A DNA stretch of 8,359 bases from Xanthobacteraceae bacterium. Lineage in GTDB: Bacteria > Pseudomonadota > Alphaproteobacteria > Rhizobiales > Xanthobacteraceae. Position 1 is the first letter of the stretch. Each line of letters starts with the position of its first letter. Shown here in pieces: positions 1 through 5,585 of the stretch. The position numbers and the translations under genes are program-made. The stretch is from positions 1 to 8,359 of the forward strand of contig JASHYD010000088.1 of the NCBI GenBank assembly GCA_030043175.1, given 5' to 3'. The notes below the pieces were generated by a model that saw only the letters and a program-made list of their open reading frames with translations, was not told the DNA's origin and ran no database searches.

Positions 1-263
1 TCCAATAATGCGGCATCGGGCGGTATCAACTTCGCAATCTCGCCGGCACGCGTTTGCAGGATGCCGGTCTCGATACGAGTCAGATAGTATTCCGGCAACG
101 CGGTAATGCGCTGGAACAACTGCGACCCGAGGTGATCATAAAAGTATTTCGGCGGCACGCGCTTGGGCTCCGCCGAGAGGCCTACCAGCACGTCGTCGAA
201 AAACGCCCGTTCGGCATCGTTGACGACAAGTGCTCCGCGCGGCTTCCTGACGGCGATGCTCAT
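1..263 (-). CDS. egtD: EgtD, L-histidine N-alpha-methyltransferase (N-terminal part, cut by window edge)
   Basis: EgtD uses S-adenosylmethionine to trimethylate the alpha-amino group of histidine, giving hercynine, the first step of ergothioneine synthesis in the cytoplasm. Only the first 87 codons lie in the window. The translation begins MSIAVRKPRGALVV and carries the family's N-terminal hallmarks: the PPKYFYD-x-x-GSQLF block (about residues 39-51) and the ITALPEYYLTRIETGIL block (about 54-70). Together these form the start of the EgtD/DUF2260-type methyltransferase domain; the SAM-binding core lies beyond the edge. The ATG at 261-263 (read on the minus strand) is preceded by GGAG with 7 nt spacing, a good ribosome binding site that fixes the start. 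It lies 42 nt downstream of the egtB stop on the same strand, so an egtB-egtD operon is very likely. No stop or frameshift is seen in the visible part. Confidence 0.93.
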   Translation of the reverse strand, partial: MSIAVRKPRGALVVNDAERAFFDDVLVGLSAEPKRVPPKYFYDHLGSQLFQRITALPEYYLTRIETGILQTRAGEIAKLIPPDAALL

Positions 264-305
264 GCACGTTCTCCGGTGAAGGGTTGATGGGATAAACCTC
301 AGGAC

Positions 306-1637
306 TTAGAAATCGGCAAGCCGCAGCCCGGTGAACTGCCAGCGTGCGGTCGGATAAAAGAAATTGCGGTAGCTCACGCGGGCATGCCCGAGCGGCGTCG
401 CCACTGATGAACCGCGCAGCACCATCTGATTGGCCATGAACTTTCCATTGTATTCGCCAAGCGCCCCCGCGAGCGGACGGTAAGCTGGATACGGCGTATA
501 GGCGCTGCGTGTCCATTGCCACACGACACCGAACGCATCCGCAAGCTCGCCGGCGCGGGCCGCAGCTTCCCACTCGAACTCGCTGGGCAGATGCTTGCCG
601 GCCCAGCGCGCGAATGCGTCCGCCTCGTAGTAGCTCACATGACTGACCGGAAATTCCTCGTCGACCGGCGACAATCCATTAAGTGCGAAAACATACCATT
701 TTCCGTCGATCTTGCGCCAATTTCCGGGCGCCGACCAACCCTCCGCAATAGCTGCGGCCCAACCGTCGGAGAGCCACAATTCCGGTCGGGTGTAGCCACC
801 CTCACACATGAATGCGAGCCATTCGCGGTTGGTGAGGAGATTGCGAGCGATCCGCACTGGACCGACAAGCGTGCGATGCGACGGGGTTTCGTTATCGAAG
901 CAGAATCCGCTGCCCTGGCGTCCGACCGTATGAATGCCTTCCGTCAGTTGATACCAGCTACTGCGACGCGCGGCCCATTGCGGCCAGGCCCAATCTGCAT
1001 CATAGATCGGCGCGATCGGACTTTCCGAGAACGCGTGGAGAATGTCAGTCAGCATCAGCTCCTGATGCTGCTGCTCGTGATGGAGGCCGAGTTCGACAAG
1101 CGGCATTATGTCAGCGAGCGCTGCCGGTGCCGCATCGGCCAGCAGATTGATCATCGCTGCCTCGACATGGGCGCGGTAACGCGTCACGTCGCCAGCGTCC
1201 GGCCGCGTCACCAGCCCGCGGTTGGCGCGCGTATGGCGCGGGCCCGCGGCAACATAATAGGAATTGAACAAGAACGCGAAGCGCGGATCATACACGCGAT
1301 AGGCCGGGGCATGCGGCACCAGGACGAACTGCTCGAAGAACCAAGTCGTATGCGCGCGATGCCACTTGATCGGACTTGCATCCGGCATCGATTGGATGAC
1401 CTGATCCTCGGGCGACAGCGATGCGGCACGGCGCTCAGTTTCGGCACGCACAGTGCGAAAGACATCCAACCATGCGTCCCGGCTATCGCCGCCGAAATGG
1501 TCCGGCCAGAACCCCCCTCCGCTCCCCTCACCTGCATGCGCGGGAGGGTAAGGGAGGGGCGTTTGATCCGCCGATAATCCCCCGTCATCACGCAACGGCG
1601 CTCGACGACGAAGTCTCTTGCTGTTCTCTCGCTGCAT
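306..1637 (-). CDS. egtB: EgtB-type iron-dependent hercynylcysteine sulfoxide synthase
   Basis: EgtB joins hercynine to the sulfur of cysteine or gamma-glutamylcysteine with O2, forming the C-S bond and the sulfoxide in ergothioneine synthesis. From the ATG at 1637 the protein has 443 residues. The N-terminal DinB-like half carries the expected iron ligands: His96 in KWHRAHTTWFFE, and His187/His191 in LHHEQQHQEL. The C-terminal half is a formylglycine-generating-enzyme/sulfatase-modifying fold, with FPVSHVSYYEADAFARWAG, VWQWT (372-376), LRGSSVAT (407-414) and a GLRLADF end. Recognisable family sequence begins only near residue 55 (RAETE at 64-68). Residues about 26-43 are encoded by a palindromic repeat (1511-1561). 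An upstream in-frame ATG at 1679 gives 457 residues. Neither ATG has a clear Shine-Dalgarno, and a TTG at 1469 after the repeat is another possible start, so the 5' end is uncertain. The enzyme assignment is firm; the choice of thiol substrate is not. Confidence 0.93.
   Translation of the reverse strand: MQRENSKRLRRRAPLRDDGGLSADQTPLPYPPAHAGEGSGGGFWPDHFGGDSRDAWLDVFRTVRAETERRAASLSPEDQVIQSMPDASPIKWHRAHTTWFFEQFVLVPHAPAYRVYDPRFAFLFNSYYVAAGPRHTRANRGLVTRPDAGDVTRYRAHVEAAMINLLADAAPAALADIMPLVELGLHHEQQHQELMLTDILHAFSESPIAPIYDADWAWPQWAARRSSWYQLTEGIHTVGRQGSGFCFDNETPSHRTLVGPVRIARNLLTNREWLAFMCEGGYTRPELWLSDGWAAAIAEGWSAPGNWRKIDGKWYVFALNGLSPVDEEFPVSHVSYYEADAFARWAGKHLPSEFEWEAAARAGELADAFGVVWQWTRSAYTPYPAYRPLAGALGEYNGKFMANQMVLRGSSVATPLGHARVSYRNFFYPTARWQFTGLRLADF
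1511..1561. repeat. REP-like palindromic repeat inside the egtB 5' coding region
   Basis: An imperfect inverted repeat of C-rich and G-rich arms (ctcccctcacctgcatgcgc followed by gggagggtaagggagggg) surrounds the small palindrome gcatgc. Its form and wording match the short dispersed palindromes common in Rhizobiales and related genomes, which give translations such as PSLTLPR or PAHAGEG. Here one frame is open and contributes about 18 residues rich in Pro and Gly to the EgtB N-terminus. The dyad is seen in the sequence; the repeat family is recognised from memory, and copy number elsewhere in the genome cannot be judged from this window. Confidence 0.65.
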
Positions 1638-1965
1638 CGACCGACCGTAAGCCGTGAATCGTGGACTACGCACGTCCATCGTGCCGGCGGGGCAGCGGCA
1701 GCTTCCCCCCGGAACCAGGGTTGCACATGCAAATCAGCATAACGCGATTTCCCTTCGCGCCGCTTACGACGGGTTCACCAAACACAATTTACCGCCCGAC
1801 GAGATAGTTGTCTGTCCGTCGCTTTGCAACACCTCCCCTGAAATTCGCATGGGCGCTGCCCAAGAACCGCCACTGTCACAAACGCGCGTAAGTGCGGCGA
1901 AGCGTTTGCGGCATGCGGCCATGCGTGCCGTGCTTTGCTGATTCCACAATCATCTTCTACGGTTA

Positions 1966-2166
1966 TTAGCACCCTCGCTGCGACGGGTCGGATGTGAACT
2001 TGACGCCATCCATTTTGTTATCTCGGTTGACGACAGGTTTGCCGGCGACGAAGCGCGGGCCTAATCCCGCTGTGCGCGGCACCACCTGGAACCTGCCTCG
2101 GAACCTGCCTCGCTGCCAAACAAAACGCTGATCCCGGATTACGGAACTGCGATTCGGTTCATCCAT
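1966..2166 (-). CDS. Possible small basic protein, 66 aa, unknown
   Basis: I do not recognise this product. The reason to list it is the translation start: the ATG at 2164-2166 is preceded on the minus strand by GTGAGGAG with 8 nt spacing, the best Shine-Dalgarno in the intergenic region. A second ATG at 2168-2170 reaches a stop after three codons. The predicted protein is basic (many Arg), with no signal peptide, no membrane segment and one Cys, at its C-terminal end. A 12-bp tandem duplication inside it keeps frame and yields the doubled RGRF-RGRF unit near residues 19-26. It could be a real small protein, the decayed remains of a longer gene, or a chance frame in GC-rich DNA. Nothing around it suggests a job. 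Confidence 0.27.
   Translation of the reverse strand: MDEPNRSSVIRDQRFVWQRGRFRGRFQVVPRTAGLGPRFVAGKPVVNRDNKMDGVKFTSDPSQRGC
2089..2112. repeat. Perfect tandem duplication, 2 x 12 bp
   Basis: The unit gaacctgcctcg occurs twice head to tail (2089-2100 and 2101-2112) with no mismatch, as expected of a recent slippage duplication. Being 12 bp long, it preserves the reading frame of the small minus-strand ORF that covers it. Confidence 0.9.
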
Positions 2167-2194
2167 CCATGGTACTCCTCACACCGAGAGCGCT

Positions 2195-2258
2195 GTAGGG
2201 TGGGCAAAGCCGACGGGCCCGGCCTGCCGCCGCCCGATGACAGGCTTGCGTGCCCGCC
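2195..2258. repeat. REP-like inverted repeat (gtagggtgggca ... tgcccgcc)
   Basis: The left end gtagggtgggcaaagc (2195-2210) and the right end gcgtgcccgcc (2248-2258) are complementary over ggtgggca/tgcccgcc, with one G-T pair. The wording closely resembles a dispersed bacterial repeat typically read as GTAGGGTGGGCAAAG...CGTGCCCACC. The right arm can also pair with gggcacgc at 2274-2281 in an alternative hairpin (8 bp, 18-nt loop). Family membership is from memory; the complementarity is seen directly. Confidence 0.55.
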
Positions 2259-2325
2259 AAAGGAGCTGCCTGTGGGCACGCGCGCACTGAACTCGGGCTT
2301 ACCCGCGTTCGCCATCCAAAGGTGT

Positions 2326-2349
2326 CGAAATCGGCAACGGCCGATTTCG
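2326..2349. promoter_or_regulatory. Perfect 10-bp-stem hairpin or operator upstream of the hydrolase
   Basis: The left arm cgaaatcggc (2326-2335) and right arm gccgatttcg (2340-2349) are exact reverse complements around the tetraloop AACG. The element ends 73 nt before the hydrolase ATG. It could be an operator with two half-sites, a structured 5' leader, or a terminator for something upstream. No T-run follows, which argues against an intrinsic terminator on the plus strand. The structure is seen; the role is inferred. Confidence 0.5.
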
Positions 2350-2422
2350 CCTTGAGCGCGCCTTTACCGGCTCGACAAAGTTCGTTTTGCTTAAAAAGCG
2401 AGAGCCTGAATAAGGATCAACC

Positions 2423-3301
2423 ATGCCCCATATCAGCACCGACGACGGCGTGAAACTTTACTATCAGGAGGTTGGGAGTGGCATCCCCATCGTGTTTGTG
2501 CACGAGTTCGCGGGCGACAGCCGATCGTGGGAAGCCCAGTTTCGTCACTTCGCACGGCGCTATCGCTGCATCGCCTATAACGCCCGCGGCTTTCCGCCCT
2601 CAGAGGTGCCGGAGGGGGTTGAACGCTACTCCAAGGCGCGTGCCCGCGACGACATTCGCGCCGTGCTCGATGGGTTGAAAATCGACAAGGCTCACATCGT
2701 CGGCCTGTCGATGGGCGGATTTGCCACGCTGCATTTCGGCTTCACTTATCCGGATCGCGCACGCTCGCTTACGATCGGCGGCTGTGGCTATGGTGCGGCG
2801 CCCGACCAGCGCCGGCAATTCATCGAAGAGGCCCAACGCGCCGCCGCGCGCTTTGAGGAAATCGGCATGGCAAAAGCTGCCGAAGCCTACGCGGTCGGAC
2901 CGACCCGCGTCCAGTTCCAGAACAAAGACCCGCGCGGCTGGCGGGAATTCGCGGATCAACTTGCCGAGCATTCCACCAGGGGCTCGGTTCTCACCATGCG
3001 AGGGGTGCAGAGCCTTCGGCCTTCTCTGTTCGATCTCACCGCGGAGATGAAGGCGATCACCGCCCCCACTCTGATCATCACCGGAGACGAGGATTGGGCG
3101 TGCCTTGAGCCTGCCCTGCTGATGAAGAGGATGATTTCAAGCGCCGGACTGGTGGTGATGCCGAATTGCGGTCACACGATCAATCTCGAAGACCCCGATG
3201 CGTACAACCGGCATCTCGAGGACTTTTTCACTGCCGCCGAACTGGGCAAGTGGCCGCAGCGCGACCCCCGCGCCATGGTGGCGGTTATATTGGGGAGGTG
3301 A
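2423..3301 (+). CDS. Alpha/beta-hydrolase fold protein, substrate unknown
   Basis: This 292-residue cytoplasmic protein has no signal peptide and belongs to the alpha/beta-hydrolase superfamily, whose members cleave esters, amides, C-C or C-halogen bonds. The fold is complete: strand and oxyanion loop IVFVHEFAGD (about 23-32), nucleophile elbow GLSMGG with Ser96, acid in TGDED (Asp222 or Asp224), and catalytic His251 in NCGHTINLEDP. The length is normal for the family. The start is supported by AAGGA at 2412-2416, 6 nt before the ATG. It lies on the same strand as the downstream ABC importer, but 410 nt of repeat-bearing DNA separates them, so shared transcription is uncertain. It may process an imported compound; that is inference from position only. 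The cap region (about 120-210) is helical and rich in Arg/Ala and does not identify a substrate. Related annotations could read carboxylesterase, 3-oxoadipate enol-lactonase-like or haloperoxidase-like; I cannot choose among them. Confidence 0.9.
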   Translation: MPHISTDDGVKLYYQEVGSGIPIVFVHEFAGDSRSWEAQFRHFARRYRCIAYNARGFPPSEVPEGVERYSKARARDDIRAVLDGLKIDKAHIVGLSMGGFATLHFGFTYPDRARSLTIGGCGYGAAPDQRRQFIEEAQRAAARFEEIGMAKAAEAYAVGPTRVQFQNKDPRGWREFADQLAEHSTRGSVLTMRGVQSLRPSLFDLTAEMKAITAPTLIITGDEDWACLEPALLMKRMISSAGLVVMPNCGHTINLEDPDAYNRHLEDFFTAAELGKWPQRDPRAMVAVILGR

Positions 3302-3330
3302 GCAAGCCGTTGACCTGACCGCTGTTGTGA

Positions 3331-3360
3331 ATTCGCGTGACAGGGATTCGCGTGACAGGG
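3331..3360. repeat. Perfect tandem duplication, 2 x 15 bp
   Basis: The unit attcgcgtgacaggg is present twice head to tail (3331-3345 and 3346-3360) without mismatch, starting 29 nt after the hydrolase stop codon. It looks like a recent slippage duplication. Two direct copies could also serve as paired protein-binding sites, but nothing in the sequence shows this. Confidence 0.92.
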
Positions 3361-3593
3361 GTCGTCTCGGTTGTCTTGCGAACTTCTGCCTGGCGCTACT
3401 TGCAATCGCTCTGGTTATGCGCGCCGGACCACCGAAGCTCTTTTGAGCCGGTGACGGCGAGCGTTATCAGCGGTTCCTCTATCTCCTATTCGGAGTGCCT
3501 GCCGCCCGGTCGCTGTGGCTCGTTTTGCGGCAGAGCTCTCAAACGCTACTAGCCGCTCCCATAGGTTAGCAAACGATGCACCAGCGGCGATTT

Positions 3594-3638
3594 CCCGGAT
3601 TCCTGGATGGAGCCGCAACGGCGGTCCCTCCATCCGGG
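3594..3638. repeat. REP-like palindrome (cccggat ... atccggg) upstream of ABC ATPase
   Basis: Outer arms cccggat (3594-3600) and atccggg (3632-3638) are exact complements. An alternative nested structure pairs ggatgga (3605-3611) with tccatcc (3629-3635) and ccgc with gcgg around an AACG loop (3613-3624). The ending tccatccgggctacc matches a dispersed palindrome that I recall as frequent in Bradyrhizobium-like genomes. It ends 73 nt before the ATPase start, so it sits in the probable leader or promoter region. Confidence 0.65.
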
Positions 3639-3711
3639 CTACCAAGGTTGGCGTGCTTCTTGCGAGGCAGCGCAGCAAGCTCTAGGCTCTCTGCCGGACC
3701 GGAGGCGCCTG

Positions 3712-4500
3712 ATGGCCCCGACCAAGCTCTTGATTGCCGACGTGAGCATGAAATTCGCAACGCCTGCGGGCGCGTTTCATGCGCTCGACCACATCGATCT
3801 CGCCGTGCCGCGGGGCTCCTTCATCAGCTTGATCGGGCCGTCGGGCTGCGGCAAGAGCACCCTCTTCAACATCGTGGCCGGCTTGCAGGAGCCGAGCGAG
3901 GGCCGCGTTCTCATCGACGGCGTCGATGCCACCGGCACCATCGGCCGCGTCGGCTACATGCTGCAGAAGGATCTGCTGCTGCCGTGGCGGACGCTCACCG
4001 ACAACATCATCCTCGGCATGGAGATCCAGGGCGTCAAGCGCGCGGAGGCGCGGACACGGGCGCTACCGCTGCTGCGCCGCTACGGCCTTGCGGGCTTCGA
4101 GAATGCCTATCCGCGCGCGCTGTCGGGCGGCATGCGCCAGCGCGCCGCGCTCTTGCGCACCCTCTTGTTCGACACTGACGTCATCCTGCTCGACGAACCG
4201 TTCGGCGCGCTTGACGCCCAGACCCGGCTGCGCATGCAGGAATGGCTGCTCCAGCTATGGGAGGATTTCGGCAAGACCGTCGTGTTCGTCACCCATGACG
4301 TCGAGGAAGCGATCTTTTTGTCCGACCTGGTGCACGTCATGAGCACGCGGCCGGGACGCGTCGTTGCCACCATTGCGGTCGCGCTGCCGCGCCCGCGCTT
4401 GCGCACTTGCACCACCACGGCGGACTTCATGGCGCTGAAGGAACGCTGCCTCGACCTCTTGCACATCGAGGCGGTCGCGGACATCGAGGACGCCGCATAG
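3712..4500 (+). CDS. NitT/TauT-family ABC importer, ATP-binding subunit
   Basis: This 262-residue cytoplasmic ATPase powers import through the permease encoded next to it. All nucleotide-binding motifs are intact: Walker A GPSGCGKST (42-50), Q-loop Gln85 in MLQKDLLLPW, signature LSGGMRQR (137-144), Walker B VILLDE (157-162), D-loop GALD and switch His195 in VFVTHDVEEA. The LLPWRT wording after the Q-loop and the overall length fit the SsuB/TauB/NrtD group, which serves sulfonates, taurine, nitrate, cyanate, pyrimidine precursors and other small compounds. I chose the ATG at 3712 because GGAGG lies 7 nt upstream and the family sequence starts there. The longer frame from 3607 runs through a palindromic repeat and has no support. 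The stop is 2 nt before the permease ATG, which suggests translational coupling. The substrate cannot be read from this subunit. Confidence 0.93.
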   Translation: MAPTKLLIADVSMKFATPAGAFHALDHIDLAVPRGSFISLIGPSGCGKSTLFNIVAGLQEPSEGRVLIDGVDATGTIGRVGYMLQKDLLLPWRTLTDNIILGMEIQGVKRAEARTRALPLLRRYGLAGFENAYPRALSGGMRQRAALLRTLLFDTDVILLDEPFGALDAQTRLRMQEWLLQLWEDFGKTVVFVTHDVEEAIFLSDLVHVMSTRPGRVVATIAVALPRPRLRTCTTTADFMALKERCLDLLHIEAVADIEDAA

Positions 4501-4502
4501 CC

Positions 4503-5462
4503 ATGAGCATGCCGCGGACTTCGGCCAACATCGAAAGCTCTGACGCGGCGTGGCCGGGATTGTCCCAGCCAGACTCGCTCCGCGCGCCATCCACGCCTGC
4601 CGAGGCCAAAGTCGCGGCTGACCCCGACAATCCCCGAGTCACGTACGGCTCAGAGCCGACGCAAGCTAGGGTCAGGCCGGCCCGACGCTTGCCGGTGCAG
4701 AAGGACTGGCCAACCCTCGCGATCCTCGCAGTTCAGGCCGGCATCCTTGTCGCCATCATCGCAGGGTGGGAAATCGGCGCGGCCACGGGCTTTATCGACA
4801 AGTTCTTCTGGTCAAACCCAAGCGCGATCTATCATACCCTGACGGTCTTCTTTACCACCGGCGATGCCTTCACGGACATCGCCTTCACGTTCCGCTCGAC
4901 CATTCTGGGCTTCCTCATCGGTACCTTTGCGGGTTCGGCGCTCGGTCTGTCGTTCTGGTGGTCGAGGAACTACGCCGCCATCATGCAGCCCTACATTATC
5001 TGTTTCGAGTCGCTGCCCAAGCTCGCGCTCGCCCCGCTCATCGTGCTGGTGTTCGGCATCGGCATCGCCTCCAAAATCGCAATCGCTACCGCGCTTACGC
5101 TCATTGTCTCGACGCTCACCACTTTTGCAGGCGTCAAGGCGGTCGATCCTGACGGCGAGAAGCTGTTCTATTCGCTCGGAGCCACGCGCCTCCAGGTGTT
5201 CTGCAAGTTCGTGATTCCGTCCTGTCTGCCCTGGATCATATCGGTGCTGCGGGTCAATATCGGACTCGCCCTGACCGGCGCCATCGTCGGCGAATTCATT
5301 GCCTCCCAACACGGGCTTGGCCGCGCCATCATCTATGCGGGCCAGACCTACGACATCGCGCTGGTTTGGGTCGCGGTGTCCGTGCTCTCGACGCTCGCCG
5401 TGCTGATGTATGTCACAGTGTCGTGGATCGAGCGCCTGCTGCACAGAGGCATCAGGGGATAG
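4503..5462 (+). CDS. NitT/TauT-family ABC importer, permease subunit
   Basis: This 319-residue inner-membrane protein forms the transport channel, probably as a homodimer with two ATPase subunits. Residues 1-68 are polar, rich in Pro/Ala/Ser and probably disordered in the cytoplasm, longer than the usual short N-tail of this family. Hydrophobic segments follow at about 70-95, 132-152, 163-188, 192-210, 240-265 and 285-308. The BPD_transp_1 EAA loop that docks on the ATPase is recognisable at about 216-243: GEKLFYSLGATRLQVFCKF and then VIPSCLPWI, with the conserved Gly at 226. The start is the ATG at 4503, 2 nt after the ATPase stop; a second in-frame ATG follows at 4509. Its only Shine-Dalgarno candidate (GAGGA) lies inside the ATPase 3' end and is rather far away, consistent with coupled translation. 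The open frame extends upstream of 4503 only as overlap with the ATPase gene. Confidence 0.92.
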   Translation: MSMPRTSANIESSDAAWPGLSQPDSLRAPSTPAEAKVAADPDNPRVTYGSEPTQARVRPARRLPVQKDWPTLAILAVQAGILVAIIAGWEIGAATGFIDKFFWSNPSAIYHTLTVFFTTGDAFTDIAFTFRSTILGFLIGTFAGSALGLSFWWSRNYAAIMQPYIICFESLPKLALAPLIVLVFGIGIASKIAIATALTLIVSTLTTFAGVKAVDPDGEKLFYSLGATRLQVFCKFVIPSCLPWIISVLRVNIGLALTGAIVGEFIASQHGLGRAIIYAGQTYDIALVWVAVSVLSTLAVLMYVTVSWIERLLHRGIRG

Positions 5463-5585
5463 CAGGTGACGCGCAGGAGGGAGTTGAGCGAAGCGACCAG
5501 GACCTTTCAGAGGCGAGGCCGGCGGCGTTTGCTTTGCGCAACGTGCGCTGGAGGCACTGAACCAACGGATCGAAAGGAGAAGCTT

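Larger units (their letters stand above)
1680..2422. other. Intergenic region between divergent egtB and hydrolase genes (743 bp)
   Basis: No convincing long gene lies here. The short open frames at 1680-1950 on either strand have no recognisable motifs and no good ribosome binding site. The region holds, in order, a doubtful 66-codon minus-strand ORF with a good ribosome binding site (1966-2166), a tandem 12-bp duplication (2089-2112), a REP-like palindrome (2195-2258) and a perfect hairpin (2326-2349) ahead of the hydrolase. Promoters for both flanking genes must lie here, but I could not define sigma-70 boxes with confidence. Confidence 0.6.
3302..3711. other. Non-coding spacer between hydrolase and ABC importer (410 bp)
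   Basis: The spacer contains a perfect 15-bp tandem duplication (3331-3360) and a palindromic repeat (3594-3638). Short open frames on both strands lack recognisable motifs or ribosome binding sites. The frame of the ABC ATPase is open back to an ATG at 3607, but that extension is translated from the palindromic repeat and is unlikely to be protein. The importer's promoter is probably in this interval; I could not assign its boxes. Confidence 0.6.

Noticed and set aside
516..1577. 353-codon plus-strand open frame opposite egtB
   Set aside because: It is fully antisense to a well-conserved enzyme gene, has Arg/His/Ser-rich composition with no domain motifs, and is what G/C-rich third positions of egtB produce on the opposite strand.
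2372..2400. Possible sigma-70 promoter (tcgaca ... ttaaaa) before the hydrolase
   Set aside because: The spacing between the boxes is only 13 nt and the -10 match is poor, so it is not reported as a promoter.
3607..3711. 35-codon N-terminal extension of the ABC ATPase from the ATG at 3607
   Set aside because: The extension is encoded by a palindromic repeat, has no good ribosome binding site, and the ATG at 3712 has GGAGG at proper spacing and matches the family's normal N-terminus.
5466..5585. 40-codon upstream extension of the solute-binding protein
   Set aside because: It is Arg-rich and would place the Tat signal internally; AGGAG at correct spacing marks the ATG at 5586.
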